This document shows, piece after piece, positions 8,614 through 17,053 of a stretch of DNA of 64,000 bases. This DNA comes from Dictyobacter alpinus (GTDB lineage: Bacteria > Chloroflexota > Ktedonobacteria > Ktedonobacterales > Ktedonobacteraceae), in the NCBI RefSeq assembly GCF_003967575.1, contig NZ_BIFT01000001.1, positions 992,001-1,056,000 on the forward strand, given 5' to 3'. Each line of letters begins with the position of its first letter. Position 1 is the first letter of the stretch. The notes beneath the pieces were generated by a model. That model ran no database searches, was not told where the DNA came from, and saw nothing but the letters and a program-made list of their open reading frames with translations. Position numbers and translations under genes: made by a program.

Positions 8614-10605
8614 CTACGCTTCGAGATTGAGCCAGCGTACATCTTCAGGAGAAAGCTCCACGCTCAAACCGGGCAGAGAGGTTCTGGTCTCCGAAAGTAA
8701 CCGTGGACCAATCAAAGGAAAGGTCGGAAATGGCTGATTTAAGACATAAGCCAGGGCAATGGTAATTGGTAGAACACCCCGCTGCTGCGCCATTTGATTC
8801 ACACGATCCAGTCGCTGGAAGTTATCATCGCTATACCAGCAACGTACCAGTTCGGCATCCGAATGATCATCGGGACGGGCACGACCAGTGAAGAAGCCAC
8901 GCGCCTGACTTGACCAGGGCATAATTGGAAGTTGAGTCTTCTCTAACCAGGCACGGAACTCAGGATCAGAGGCGGCAATACAGCCGTCCCAGACCGGATC
9001 GATCATGCGCGCCAGACTGAAGTTGTTACTCATGGCAGAGAAGCCGGACATATTGTGCGCGGCGGCCCAATCATTGGCCTCTTGTAAACGCTCCATTGAC
9101 CAGTTAGAAGCGCCAAATGCACGCATGCGTCCAGCGTTTTTATGCTCATTAAGGACCGTGATAAACTCACCAACCGGAATAGCGGTGTTATCGCGATGCA
9201 TCATGTAGACATCCACATAGTCGGTCTGCAAACGATCCAGACTCTGCATAAACTGGGAGGTCAGGGCCTGGGGATTGCAGTGTGGCGTATGCGCACCTTT
9301 GTCCAGAATGACAACCTGTTCACGAATACCACGCTGCTTAATCCATTGTCCCAACATCTTTTCACAGAGTCCACCACCATAGATATAAGCACTATCGAAA
9401 CAGTTTCCACCCTGCTCAAAGAAATCATCGAACATAACAGAGGCATGCGGCCAGTTAGTCTGGTTATCAACACCCATGACCAGACGTGAGACAGGTTTTT
9501 CGACCCCGGCAATAGAGCCATATTTCATGATCGTTTGTGCGCGTACGGCTAACGGACGCTTATGCACAGGTAATTGTTGACCAGGACCGTCCGGCTGCTC
9601 GGTTGCATAGGTCAAGCCAAGGGCAGCCCGCCACTGATCCAGGGTACGCATATTGCCCAGCGTATCTTCCCAACTCATGGTTGGTGATTGTCGCTCCTCA
9701 ATATGAGCGGCCACGGTATCAGCCTCTACACCGTAGAGATCCTCGGTCTCAAACGTATATTCGCTCACTTCTCCGTGACGTTTAACAATAACCTTCGTGG
9801 TCTGACCGGCACCAGGATTCCAGGGGGCAGGGATAGTAATTGAGCCTTCGGTTCCGTAAATACGTACTTCGTTCTCTGCATTAACCTGTACACCGGTCAA
9901 CAATTGTGCCACAATACCGCCTGGAAAGGCTAACGAGGCAACGGTATATTCATCAACATGGCTAACATCGCCAATATGACCTGTAGCCTTCACCTGGGTC
10001 GGATCCGCAAAGGATTTGCCTGTGGCCGCACCCGCGACCAGACGAGCCAGCGAGGTACAGTAGCAACCAACATCCAGGATACCGCCACCACCTAACTCAT
10101 TTTTGAACAGACGACCCTCGGCATTGAAGCCAGCACGGAAGGCAAAGGTGGCTTGAATGATACGGACATCGCCAATCGCGCCTGTGTGAATCAGTTCAAC
10201 GAGCTTCTGCATCTGCGGATGACCACGATACATAAATGCTTCCATCAAAAAGACATCGTGGCGTTGTGCGGCTTCAATGATTGCCATAGCATCTGCATGA
10301 TTGAGGGCAATTGGTTTCTCACATAAAATATGTTTGCCTGCTTCTGCGGCTTTAATTGCCCACTCGGCATGCATCGGGTGAGGAGTTGAAATATATACAG
10401 CCTGCACATCGCTGTCTGCGAGTAAGGCTTCATAGCTATTATAGCGTCGTGGTACATTCCAGGTATCGCCAAAGCGATCGGCAGACTCCTGCGTCCGACT
10501 TCCAACGGCCAGCAGTTTCCCCGTTTTTGAGTTTGTCAGGCCACGTGCAAAAACGCCTGCAATGTTCCCTGCGCCAAGGATACCCCAGGTTAGCGTTTGA
10601 CTCAT
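8614..10605 (-). CDS. Gfo/Idh/MocA oxidoreductase fused to an aldo/keto reductase
   Basis: One 663-residue frame contains two enzymes. Residues 1 to about 330 are a Gfo/Idh/MocA dehydrogenase with the Rossmann motif GAGNIA and the EKPIALN motif whose lysine is catalytic in the family. Residues about 355-663 are an aldo/keto reductase with all four tetrad residues visible: D and Y in CFDSAYIYGGG, K in LDKGAH, H in MMHRDN. Both halves use NAD(P)(H), so the fusion may perform successive redox steps on a sugar or cyclitol, or recycle a cofactor. I see no stop or frameshift at the junction. The ATG start has GGAGG upstream. The gene stands alone. Confidence 0.9.
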   Translation of the reverse strand: MSQTLTWGILGAGNIAGVFARGLTNSKTGKLLAVGSRTQESADRFGDTWNVPRRYNSYEALLADSDVQAVYISTPHPMHAEWAIKAAEAGKHILCEKPIALNHADAMAIIEAAQRHDVFLMEAFMYRGHPQMQKLVELIHTGAIGDVRIIQATFAFRAGFNAEGRLFKNELGGGGILDVGCYCTSLARLVAGAATGKSFADPTQVKATGHIGDVSHVDEYTVASLAFPGGIVAQLLTGVQVNAENEVRIYGTEGSITIPAPWNPGAGQTTKVIVKRHGEVSEYTFETEDLYGVEADTVAAHIEERQSPTMSWEDTLGNMRTLDQWRAALGLTYATEQPDGPGQQLPVHKRPLAVRAQTIMKYGSIAGVEKPVSRLVMGVDNQTNWPHASVMFDDFFEQGGNCFDSAYIYGGGLCEKMLGQWIKQRGIREQVVILDKGAHTPHCNPQALTSQFMQSLDRLQTDYVDVYMMHRDNTAIPVGEFITVLNEHKNAGRMRAFGASNWSMERLQEANDWAAAHNMSGFSAMSNNFSLARMIDPVWDGCIAASDPEFRAWLEKTQLPIMPWSSQARGFFTGRARPDDHSDAELVRCWYSDDNFQRLDRVNQMAQQRGVLPITIALAYVLNQPFPTFPLIGPRLLSETRTSLPGLSVELSPEDVRWLNLEA

Positions 10606-10887
10606 AATAATCCTCCAAACCAGTGTGAAACCCGATGATCGATGTGTCTCTCAACGTCATCCCAACTACGGCAGACCCGATCAACAAGAATCTCACAAGC
10701 AACACTGCTTTGGGTACCACGTAGTAGGAAATAGTGAGCCAGATAGACAAAATGCGGAATCAACCTTGATCCGTACATTCCACTTCATCTGTCTAGAGCA
10801 AACAAAGTTTTCGGCTTCTAGCTTATTTTGGAGGTTATATCACGAAATCAGCATGTGCGTCAAATAACACATGCCCAGAAGAAGGTG

Positions 10888-11253
10888 TTATTTTTGTCGT
10901 TGTGAGCGTGGAGGTGGACCAGAACGCTTATTTTGGACTGGACGTGGTGCACCCCTGCCACCTTTTTTCCCGCCATTTCCCTGGGATCCTTTACGAGCAG
11001 ATGAGGGCCCTGTGCCAAAGACGGCTGCTGCTTCACTGCTATGCCCATGCGTAAGTAGCCAGTCTTTAGCCTGAGGATGGAGATCTTTAACAGTCTGGCT
11101 TCCGGCAATCATCATCCACATCGCGAATTCTGGATCGGCCGGCGTTCCCTCGTCCCAATGGCCTTGATCCACCAGAAACTGACGCACCTTTTCGACATCT
11201 AATGTACGTAGAACAACATCCAGTTGCTGTCGAAATGTATGGTAATCGGTCAT
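10888..11253 (-). CDS. Small hypothetical protein with a basic Gly/Pro/Arg tail
   Basis: I do not recognise this 121-residue protein. The N-terminal two thirds (about 1-85) look like a compact helical domain with WDEGTPADPEFAMWMMIAGS in the middle; the last 40 residues are low-complexity and strongly basic (GKKGGRGAPRP, ending PPPRSQRQK), which could bind nucleic acid or acidic partners. The start is uncertain: the ATG at 11253 lacks a clear ribosome site, as does an in-frame GTG at 11271. It follows the LON-domain gene by about 38 bases on the same strand, so the two are probably co-transcribed. Confidence 0.7.
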   Translation of the reverse strand: MTDYHTFRQQLDVVLRTLDVEKVRQFLVDQGHWDEGTPADPEFAMWMMIAGSQTVKDLHPQAKDWLLTHGHSSEAAAVFGTGPSSARKGSQGNGGKKGGRGAPRPVQNKRSGPPPRSQRQK

Positions 11254-11291
11254 GCTACTATTTGTTCTCACTTTCAGTTGAATAACTACTG

Positions 11292-11945
11292 TTAGTTTAA
11301 CATAGTAAGGTCGTCATTGGGCTTTTTGGAGAGTAACTGGCGCATAAATGGTACCTCACGACGCAAGATGGTAATCTCTTCTGCCAGACGTTGATGGGTG
11401 GACGTCAATTCTAGATAATGCTGTTTTTTGCTATCTTCTATCTCTAGAAAATAAGCAATAAAATGTGATAGATCCTCAGGAGCTTCGGGTAAGTTGGCAT
11501 GAATATCGCTCTCATCAGGAGAATTGAGGAGCATATTCAGATAGGTCTCAAATAAATGGCGTACCTGCTGCACCGATCCGACCAGTTGTTCTTCTGGCTC
11601 ATGTTCGTCCTCATACGGCTCTACCAGGCCCGATAAATAAGCTTTCTCGCGATGCTGGCTGATAATATGAAAACGCCTGATGCCAACCGCCATCAAATCA
11701 TAACCACCATCCTCAAGCTCACGTAAGTTATGAATTTCGGCCAGCGTGCCAACCTCATACGCTTCTTCATGCATAAACTTGCTACCGCCCTTGACCAATA
11801 CCACCCCAAATGGCTTATCTTCTTGCTGGCAATCCAGCACCATCTGGCGATAGCGTGGCTCAAAGATATGTAATGGCAAGACCGTTCCTGGAAAAAGGAC
11901 CACGTTCAACGGAAATAACGGCAATTCAATTGCGGCTGCAGACAT
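11292..11945 (-). CDS. LON substrate-binding domain protein
   Basis: This 217-residue protein consists of the N-terminal substrate-binding domain of Lon protease without the AAA+ or protease parts. The family start ELPLFPLNVVLFPGTVLPLHIFEPRYR is clear at 7-33, followed by the FGVVLVKGG strand. Stand-alone proteins of this kind are widespread in bacteria; their role is not settled, with peptide binding or quality control proposed by analogy with Lon and cereblon. GGAGG lies about 9 bases before the ATG. The downstream small basic protein gene probably belongs to the same transcript. Confidence 0.9.
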   Translation of the reverse strand: MSAAAIELPLFPLNVVLFPGTVLPLHIFEPRYRQMVLDCQQEDKPFGVVLVKGGSKFMHEEAYEVGTLAEIHNLRELEDGGYDLMAVGIRRFHIISQHREKAYLSGLVEPYEDEHEPEEQLVGSVQQVRHLFETYLNMLLNSPDESDIHANLPEAPEDLSHFIAYFLEIEDSKKQHYLELTSTHQRLAEEITILRREVPFMRQLLSKKPNDDLTMLN

Positions 11946-12466
11946 ATCAGGAATCCTCCATTTTTAAGAGACCGTTACCTTCTCGGCGCTGCAAAGATGG
12001 TACATCAGGATTATGCAATCCCATGTACACCATATCTATTGTACCTTGAGACGCCGCTGGTATCACTTATGGGGCAAATTGGGCAAACATGCATACTGCA
12101 CCCCGAAGGACTCACAACCCCATCCACTATAATCAAGACAACCCTTACACTGTACCTTATGTTTTGGTGCTTATGCAAGTATATTTCATGGCGCCTGCGG
12201 CACCAGATTAGGGAGGTGGAGTGTGGTTGGTGCGCGATCTCGCGCACCAACCACACTCCACCTCCGAAATACTGTCTATCAGCGGCCTCTGAGCGACCCT
12301 TAAAAATTCCTGCGTGTAGACGGCAGAAAATGCGTGGACGGAAGAATTGGGGGGCGACTTTTTTATGGCCTATCTACGAAAAAAACAGTGGCCAGCGGAC
12401 TGCTAGAAACGCACAAAGGACTCCAACAATGTATGGCCAGAGTCCCTGCCTGTTGCGTAGCAATAA
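11946..12466. other. Non-coding gap with a long GC-rich hairpin
   Basis: About 520 bases separate the yqeY-like gene from the LON-domain gene, both on the minus strand. The only clear structure is the inverted repeat at 12212-12265. A plus-strand open frame spans the gap but runs antisense into the yqeY-like gene and resembles no known protein. Confidence 0.5.
12212..12265. repeat. Perfect 26-base-pair inverted repeat
   Basis: Bases 12212-12237 pair perfectly with 12240-12265 across a 2-base centre (in RNA the loop would be somewhat larger). It is GC-rich, lies about 200 bases past the yqeY-like stop, and has no T-run beside it. It could be a terminator of unusual form or a mobile palindromic element. 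Confidence 0.8.
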
Positions 12467-12946
12467 TTACTGCGTTAATTCTCGAACCATGCGCTGCACG
12501 CGTCCACCATCCGCACGGCCCTTGGTTTCTTTAGCCGCTAGCGGCATAACGCGGCGGAATTCTTTGCCATTGGCCTCAATTAAGCGGGTAACAATGGTGC
12601 GCAAATCATCATCGCTCAATTGTGAGGACTGCAGATAGGACTGTAAGATATCCATTTCGTGTTGCTCTTTTTCGGCCAGGTCTAAACGGCCACCTTGCTT
12701 ATACAGGGGTATGGCCTGACTCCGTTTCTTCACTTCTTGCTCAAGTACCTTTAAGCAGTCGGCCTCGGTCAGGGGCTGTCCATATTCTGCATTTTTGCGA
12801 TCAGTACGTGCGACTTCTAAATTGTGGATCGCGCCTAAAGCCATACGTAACGTATCTAGACGCGATTGATCGCGATTCCGTTGAGCTTCCTGAATATCTT
12901 TTTTAAGTTGTTGCTCAATGGGAAATTCCTGCCGTGCTTCCGCCAT
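12467..12946 (-). CDS. GatB/YqeY domain-containing protein
   Basis: This 159-residue protein matches the stand-alone YqeY family: a helical N-terminal half with LRMALGAIHNLEVAR and a C-terminal helical domain like the tRNA-binding tail of GatB. The family is often near genes for translation or rpsU; a role linked to aminoacyl-tRNA amidation is suspected but not established. TAGGAG lies about 10 bases before the ATG. It is transcribed alone; TATACT on the minus strand at 12996-13001 is a possible -10. Confidence 0.88.
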   Translation of the reverse strand: MAEARQEFPIEQQLKKDIQEAQRNRDQSRLDTLRMALGAIHNLEVARTDRKNAEYGQPLTEADCLKVLEQEVKKRSQAIPLYKQGGRLDLAEKEQHEMDILQSYLQSSQLSDDDLRTIVTRLIEANGKEFRRVMPLAAKETKGRADGGRVQRMVRELTQ

Positions 12947-13073
12947 CTTTCATGACTCCTACATTGCTAATATGTTATTCAAAAACGCGCCTTTTAGTAT
13001 ACTACGAAGTGCCCAAAAAAGCACCTGTGAATTGTGGTCACAAAGCTACTCCCGCTTTACGGCAAGTGGATGA

Positions 13074-13115
13074 CAAAAAAAGGATCGTGGTAACCGGGAT
13101 GGGCCACCACGATCC
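13074..13115 (-). terminator. Intrinsic terminator of the symporter operon
   Basis: On the minus strand a 10-base-pair stem (ACCACGATCC partner at 13106-13115 with 13082-13091, 14-base loop) is followed by a run of seven T. It starts about 20 bases after the stop of the small membrane protein gene. Confidence 0.85.
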
Positions 13116-13136
13116 ACAAACGTTTTCGCACTTAGA

Positions 13137-13403
13137 CTAGGGACGATTAGGATGCCTTTTGGCGGAGAGGTAGCCTCCGATTCCCATAATAAGGCCAAAG
13201 GCGATCATCAATAATCCCCACCAGAGATTGATGTTGATGTTAGCGCTTTGCCGATAATCGGCATGCCCAAACAAACCATAGAGAAAAAGAATGAGCCCGA
13301 TGGCACCCATCGTGCCACCAATCGTCATCGCAATCGATAATCGATGCGGCTGGCCTGAGTTTTCAGCACTCTGCACTTCTTGCTGAACATCTTGTTGACT
13401 CAT
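13137..13403 (-). CDS. Small membrane protein downstream of the symporter gene
   Basis: This 88-residue protein has a hydrophilic N-terminus and two predicted membrane helices (about 23-46 and 60-79) separated by a short polar loop, ending in a basic tail. It starts 22 bases after the symporter stop and shares its transcript and terminator. It may be an accessory subunit of the symporter, as small two-helix partners are for some SSS transporters, but no family signature is recognised. Confidence 0.72.
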   Translation of the reverse strand: MSQQDVQQEVQSAENSGQPHRLSIAMTIGGTMGAIGLILFLYGLFGHADYRQSANININLWWGLLMIAFGLIMGIGGYLSAKRHPNRP

Positions 13404-13425
13404 AACACACTCGCTTTCTTATCCA

Positions 13426-15084
13426 CTAGAAGAAGATGATATTAAGGACCACAAAGATGCCCAGCGCAACGCCTGCCAGCACCAATGGCCGCTTATACCA
13501 GACCGTCTCAACCACAGCTGGTTTTGGCGTCATGCTGTAGACAAGTCCTTTGAGTTCCGCATCCGGCTTTGGCTTTGTGAATAGCGAAACGATGATGGTG
13601 AAGACAAAACACACACCCCAGGCAATCAGTGAACGCCACATACTGGAGCCTTCAGAGCTTCCCAGAGAGAAAAGATGCATGTACTGTTCCATGATCCAGA
13701 GCGAGATAGAACAAATTGTTCCTAGCAGCAAACCGACGAAACCACCCCATGGTGTGCTCCTCTTCCAGAACATACCTAGCAGGAAAGTTGCCAGCAAGGG
13801 TGCATTAAAGATTGAGAACAACGCCTGCACATAATCCATAATACTGGTGAAGCTGGCCGCGATATACGCGGTACCAACACTAAGCAGGATACCTACTACG
13901 GTCACGACACGTCCCATTTGCAGGTAGTGGTTATCAGAAGCGTCCTTCTTAAAGTATGCACGATAGATGTCATAGGTCCAGACGGTATTAAAAGCGGTCA
14001 CATTTCCAGCCATACCAGACATAAAGGATGCCAGCAAGGCGGTCAGACCCAGACCCAGGATACCGGTTGGGAAGTAGTGAGCCATCGCATAAGGAATGGC
14101 CATGTTGTAGGAATTTCTAAAGCCTGCGCTATGTCCCAGATCAGGTAAGACCGAGATAATGATCAGACCAGGGATGATGGCCAGGAATGGGAAGAACAAC
14201 TTGGGGAAAGCTGCAATCAGTGGTGTGCGCTCAGCAGCAGCCTCATCCTCAGCGGCAAGGGCGCGCTGTACAACCAGGAAGTCGGTACACCAATAACCAA
14301 AGCTCAAGACAAAACCTAGACCTAACACAATACCAATAAAGTTCACCCCAAATGGATTATTGTTGGTGGCTGTATTAGCCCATAGATGGAAGAAGGCAGG
14401 ATTATTAACTTTAGCCTGCAATCCAGCCCAGCCACCGACACTGATCAGTCCGATAATCGTTAAAGGCAAGAGACCTGCTACAATCAAAAAGAACTGCAAG
14501 GTCTCATTATAGATAGATGAGGTCAATCCACCAAGCAGAATATAGACCATGATGAATATGGCAGCAACCCAGATACAGGTGTTTAGCGACCTGCCAAGTA
14601 AGACGTTAAATACCAGTGCGGCTGCATACATATTGATACCGCTGGTCAGCAAGGTTAAGACAGCAAAAGAGATAGCATTAAAGCCGCGTGTGGCCTCGTT
14701 GTAGCGCAACTTCAAGAAGCCCGGCACCGAGTGTGCCTTACTTCCATAGTAGAAAGGCATCATGAAGATAGCGACGAAGAGCATGGCGGGAATAGCGCCA
14801 ATCCAGTAGAAATGGGCCTGCATAAAACCATATTGAGCGGCATTAGCACCCATGCCCAGGATCTCTAGCGCACCCAGATTCGCACCTACAAAGGCGAGTC
14901 CAGTGACCCAACTGGGAAGCGACCGACCGGAAAGGAGAAAATCTTCCGAAGATTTCATGCGCCTACGTAGCGCAAAACCAATTCCCAATGTCACAAGAAA
15001 GTAAACCGCAATAATTAAATAGTCTACCCATGTGGCATTAGCATTGGCGATAACAGCTGCTGTTATCACATTCAAAGTAAACAT
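13426..15084 (-). CDS. Sodium:solute symporter (SSS family)
   Basis: This 552-residue protein has the length and hydrophobicity of an SGLT-like transporter with about 13-14 helices. Visible family segments are SSEDFLLSGRSLPSW in the first loop, GANLGALEILGMGANA in the broken helix, and LGGLTSSIYNETLQFFL. It should take up a sugar or related polar solute with sodium; the exact substrate is not clear. AAGGAAG lies upstream of the ATG. The small two-helix membrane protein gene follows in the same operon. Confidence 0.9.
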   Translation of the reverse strand: MFTLNVITAAVIANANATWVDYLIIAVYFLVTLGIGFALRRRMKSSEDFLLSGRSLPSWVTGLAFVGANLGALEILGMGANAAQYGFMQAHFYWIGAIPAMLFVAIFMMPFYYGSKAHSVPGFLKLRYNEATRGFNAISFAVLTLLTSGINMYAAALVFNVLLGRSLNTCIWVAAIFIMVYILLGGLTSSIYNETLQFFLIVAGLLPLTIIGLISVGGWAGLQAKVNNPAFFHLWANTATNNNPFGVNFIGIVLGLGFVLSFGYWCTDFLVVQRALAAEDEAAAERTPLIAAFPKLFFPFLAIIPGLIIISVLPDLGHSAGFRNSYNMAIPYAMAHYFPTGILGLGLTALLASFMSGMAGNVTAFNTVWTYDIYRAYFKKDASDNHYLQMGRVVTVVGILLSVGTAYIAASFTSIMDYVQALFSIFNAPLLATFLLGMFWKRSTPWGGFVGLLLGTICSISLWIMEQYMHLFSLGSSEGSSMWRSLIAWGVCFVFTIIVSLFTKPKPDAELKGLVYSMTPKPAVVETVWYKRPLVLAGVALGIFVVLNIIFF

Positions 15085-15398
15085 ATTAAGTTCTTCCTTA
15101 ATGTCATAACGCTATAAGTAGAAATCATTCCTCTAGAGAAGAATACTGATATCTGAAAAAGAAACAAAAACTACTTATATTAGAAATTACAGGGCTAAAA
15201 AACTCGACAAAAAGAGGTAGAGGTAAGCTAAATATGGCTACCTCTACTGGAACATTTACTCGTAATCACGAAGCAAAGCAATAATTAGCTTCAAATATCA
15301 GAGGTTATTTTTTTCAAAAACCTCTTATCCAGCGACTCATTTCAACGCATGTGATATCATCAAAGGAGTATATTGAGCGCGGAAAGGATCGGGGTCAG
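15085..15398. other. Divergent region between symporter and thioredoxin/NHL genes
   Basis: About 310 bases hold both promoters. Two small inverted repeats are visible: GTAGAGGTA at 15217-15225 with 15239-15247, and AGAGGTT at 15300-15306 with 15319-15325. They could be operator or leader structures. No gene is supported. Confidence 0.4.
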
Positions 15399-16889
15399 AT
15401 GACAAAACCACAATTTCGAGGTGAGGTAAGAGCGCCAGATTTTCCAGCCGGATTAGATTGGATTAATAGTGATCATCCACTACATCTGGAGGATCTCCGT
15501 GGTCACCTGGTGATTCTACATTTCTGGACATTTTGTTGTGTTAATTGTATGCATGCCCTGGCCCAACTACGCGAAATAGCAGCGGCATTTCCCGATACAG
15601 TCACGATTGTCAGTGTACACTCACCCAAATTTCCACGTGAGCAATTCACGAATAGTGTGCGTGATGCCGTACTACGCTACGATATAGAGCATCCGGTGGT
15701 GAATGATCGTAGTATGTATCTCTGGCAACAATATGCTGTGCGTGCCTGGCCAACATTGATATTTATCGACCCGGAAGGACGTGTTATCCAACGGCATGAA
15801 GGCGAGATTATACCGGCCCAGGCCATCAAGCTGCTACGCCCGATGCTGGAAGAGTTCGAGGCACGAGGGTTACTGAGCCACCAACCACTTCAGTTTGTAC
15901 GTACGCTCGCCACGCAATCCTTACTGGCCTTTCCAGGCAAAATCGCGGTCGATACACGGTCCGATCGTCTCATAATCAGTGATTCAGGCCATCATCGCCT
16001 GCTTGAAACAGACTTACAGGGCCAGGTACGCCAGATGATCGGTACCGGCGCTCCTGGCCAGGTAGATGGCACCGTCCAACAGGCACAATTCAACCGCCCT
16101 CAAGGTGTTTACCTGGCAGGGTCGTATATCTATGTAGCAGATAGCGACAATCATTTGATTAGAGCGGTGGATTTAAACACGCAGCAGGTCAGCACACTGG
16201 CTGGTACGGGAAGCCAATATGGCATGGTGCGCACTCCAACCAGTGGTCCTGCCCATACTGTCGCCCTGAGTTCACCCTGGGATCTGCAATATCACGAGCA
16301 AAAAGTATATATTGCCATGGCTGGCCTCCATCAGATCACAATACTGGATCTGGAGAGTGGAGAGATTGCGCCGTTCGCTGGTCAGGGCGCGGAGGGAATT
16401 GGCGATGGCGTGTATAATGACTCCTTTTTTGCGCAACCAAACGGACTGGCATTAGCGGAACACACGCTCTATGTGGCCGATAGCGAGACCAGTGCCATCC
16501 GGGCTATCGAACTCACTGCTGAGCGGCAGGTTCGCACGCTAGTCGGAGAAGGTCTCTTTGTCTTTGGAGATCAAGATGGGAGTGGCCCTCAAGTACGCCT
16601 GCAACATGTTCAGGCCCTCTGCTTTTTTCAGGGTCAACTCTATCTAACCGATACCTATAATAATCGCATCAAAGTACTTAATCCAGAGACCCTGACCGTA
16701 AAGACTCTGGCTGGTACTGGCGAAGCAGGCTTTAAAGATGGTACATTCGCAGAGGCCCAGTTTAATGAGCCCGCGGGAATTGCTGCAACCGAGTATGGTA
16801 TGCTTTATATTGCCGATACCAACAATTCTGCCATTCGCATCCTCGATCTTGAACACAAAACAGTCAGGACGCTGCCTATCCATATGTAG
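15399..16889 (+). CDS. Thioredoxin-like domain plus NHL repeat protein (NHLRC2-like)
   Basis: The roughly 496-residue protein joins a thioredoxin-fold domain (about 1-155) to a six-bladed NHL-type propeller (about 170-495). The redox motif is FCCVNC, close to the CCINC of animal NHLRC2; the propeller repeats carry phrases like IYVADSDNHLIRAVDL and LYIADTNNSAIRILDL. No signal peptide is visible, so it is probably cytoplasmic. The exact reaction is unknown; a redox or scaffolding role is likely. I chose the ATG at 15399 because AAAGGA is 10 bases upstream; an in-frame GTG at 15351 has no ribosome site. Confidence 0.85.
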   Translation: MTKPQFRGEVRAPDFPAGLDWINSDHPLHLEDLRGHLVILHFWTFCCVNCMHALAQLREIAAAFPDTVTIVSVHSPKFPREQFTNSVRDAVLRYDIEHPVVNDRSMYLWQQYAVRAWPTLIFIDPEGRVIQRHEGEIIPAQAIKLLRPMLEEFEARGLLSHQPLQFVRTLATQSLLAFPGKIAVDTRSDRLIISDSGHHRLLETDLQGQVRQMIGTGAPGQVDGTVQQAQFNRPQGVYLAGSYIYVADSDNHLIRAVDLNTQQVSTLAGTGSQYGMVRTPTSGPAHTVALSSPWDLQYHEQKVYIAMAGLHQITILDLESGEIAPFAGQGAEGIGDGVYNDSFFAQPNGLALAEHTLYVADSETSAIRAIELTAERQVRTLVGEGLFVFGDQDGSGPQVRLQHVQALCFFQGQLYLTDTYNNRIKVLNPETLTVKTLAGTGEAGFKDGTFAEAQFNEPAGIAATEYGMLYIADTNNSAIRILDLEHKTVRTLPIHM

Positions 16890-17053
16890 CTGCAACACGT
16901 GTTAGTGATACCTTCATCTACACACCGAAGCCTTCAGGGAAGAAATATCTCAGCTATAGCAAACCAAACGCTTTCATCTTTATCCCCTTATGAGATACAA
17001 TGGAAGATATAATTATTCACTCAGACCAGTGAAGCGTTTCGAAGGAGTTTTAT

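Noticed and set aside
11997..12638. Long plus-strand open frame across the gap beside the yqeY-like gene
   Set aside because: It crosses the long hairpin and then runs antisense through the yqeY-like gene, has no ribosome site and resembles no protein.
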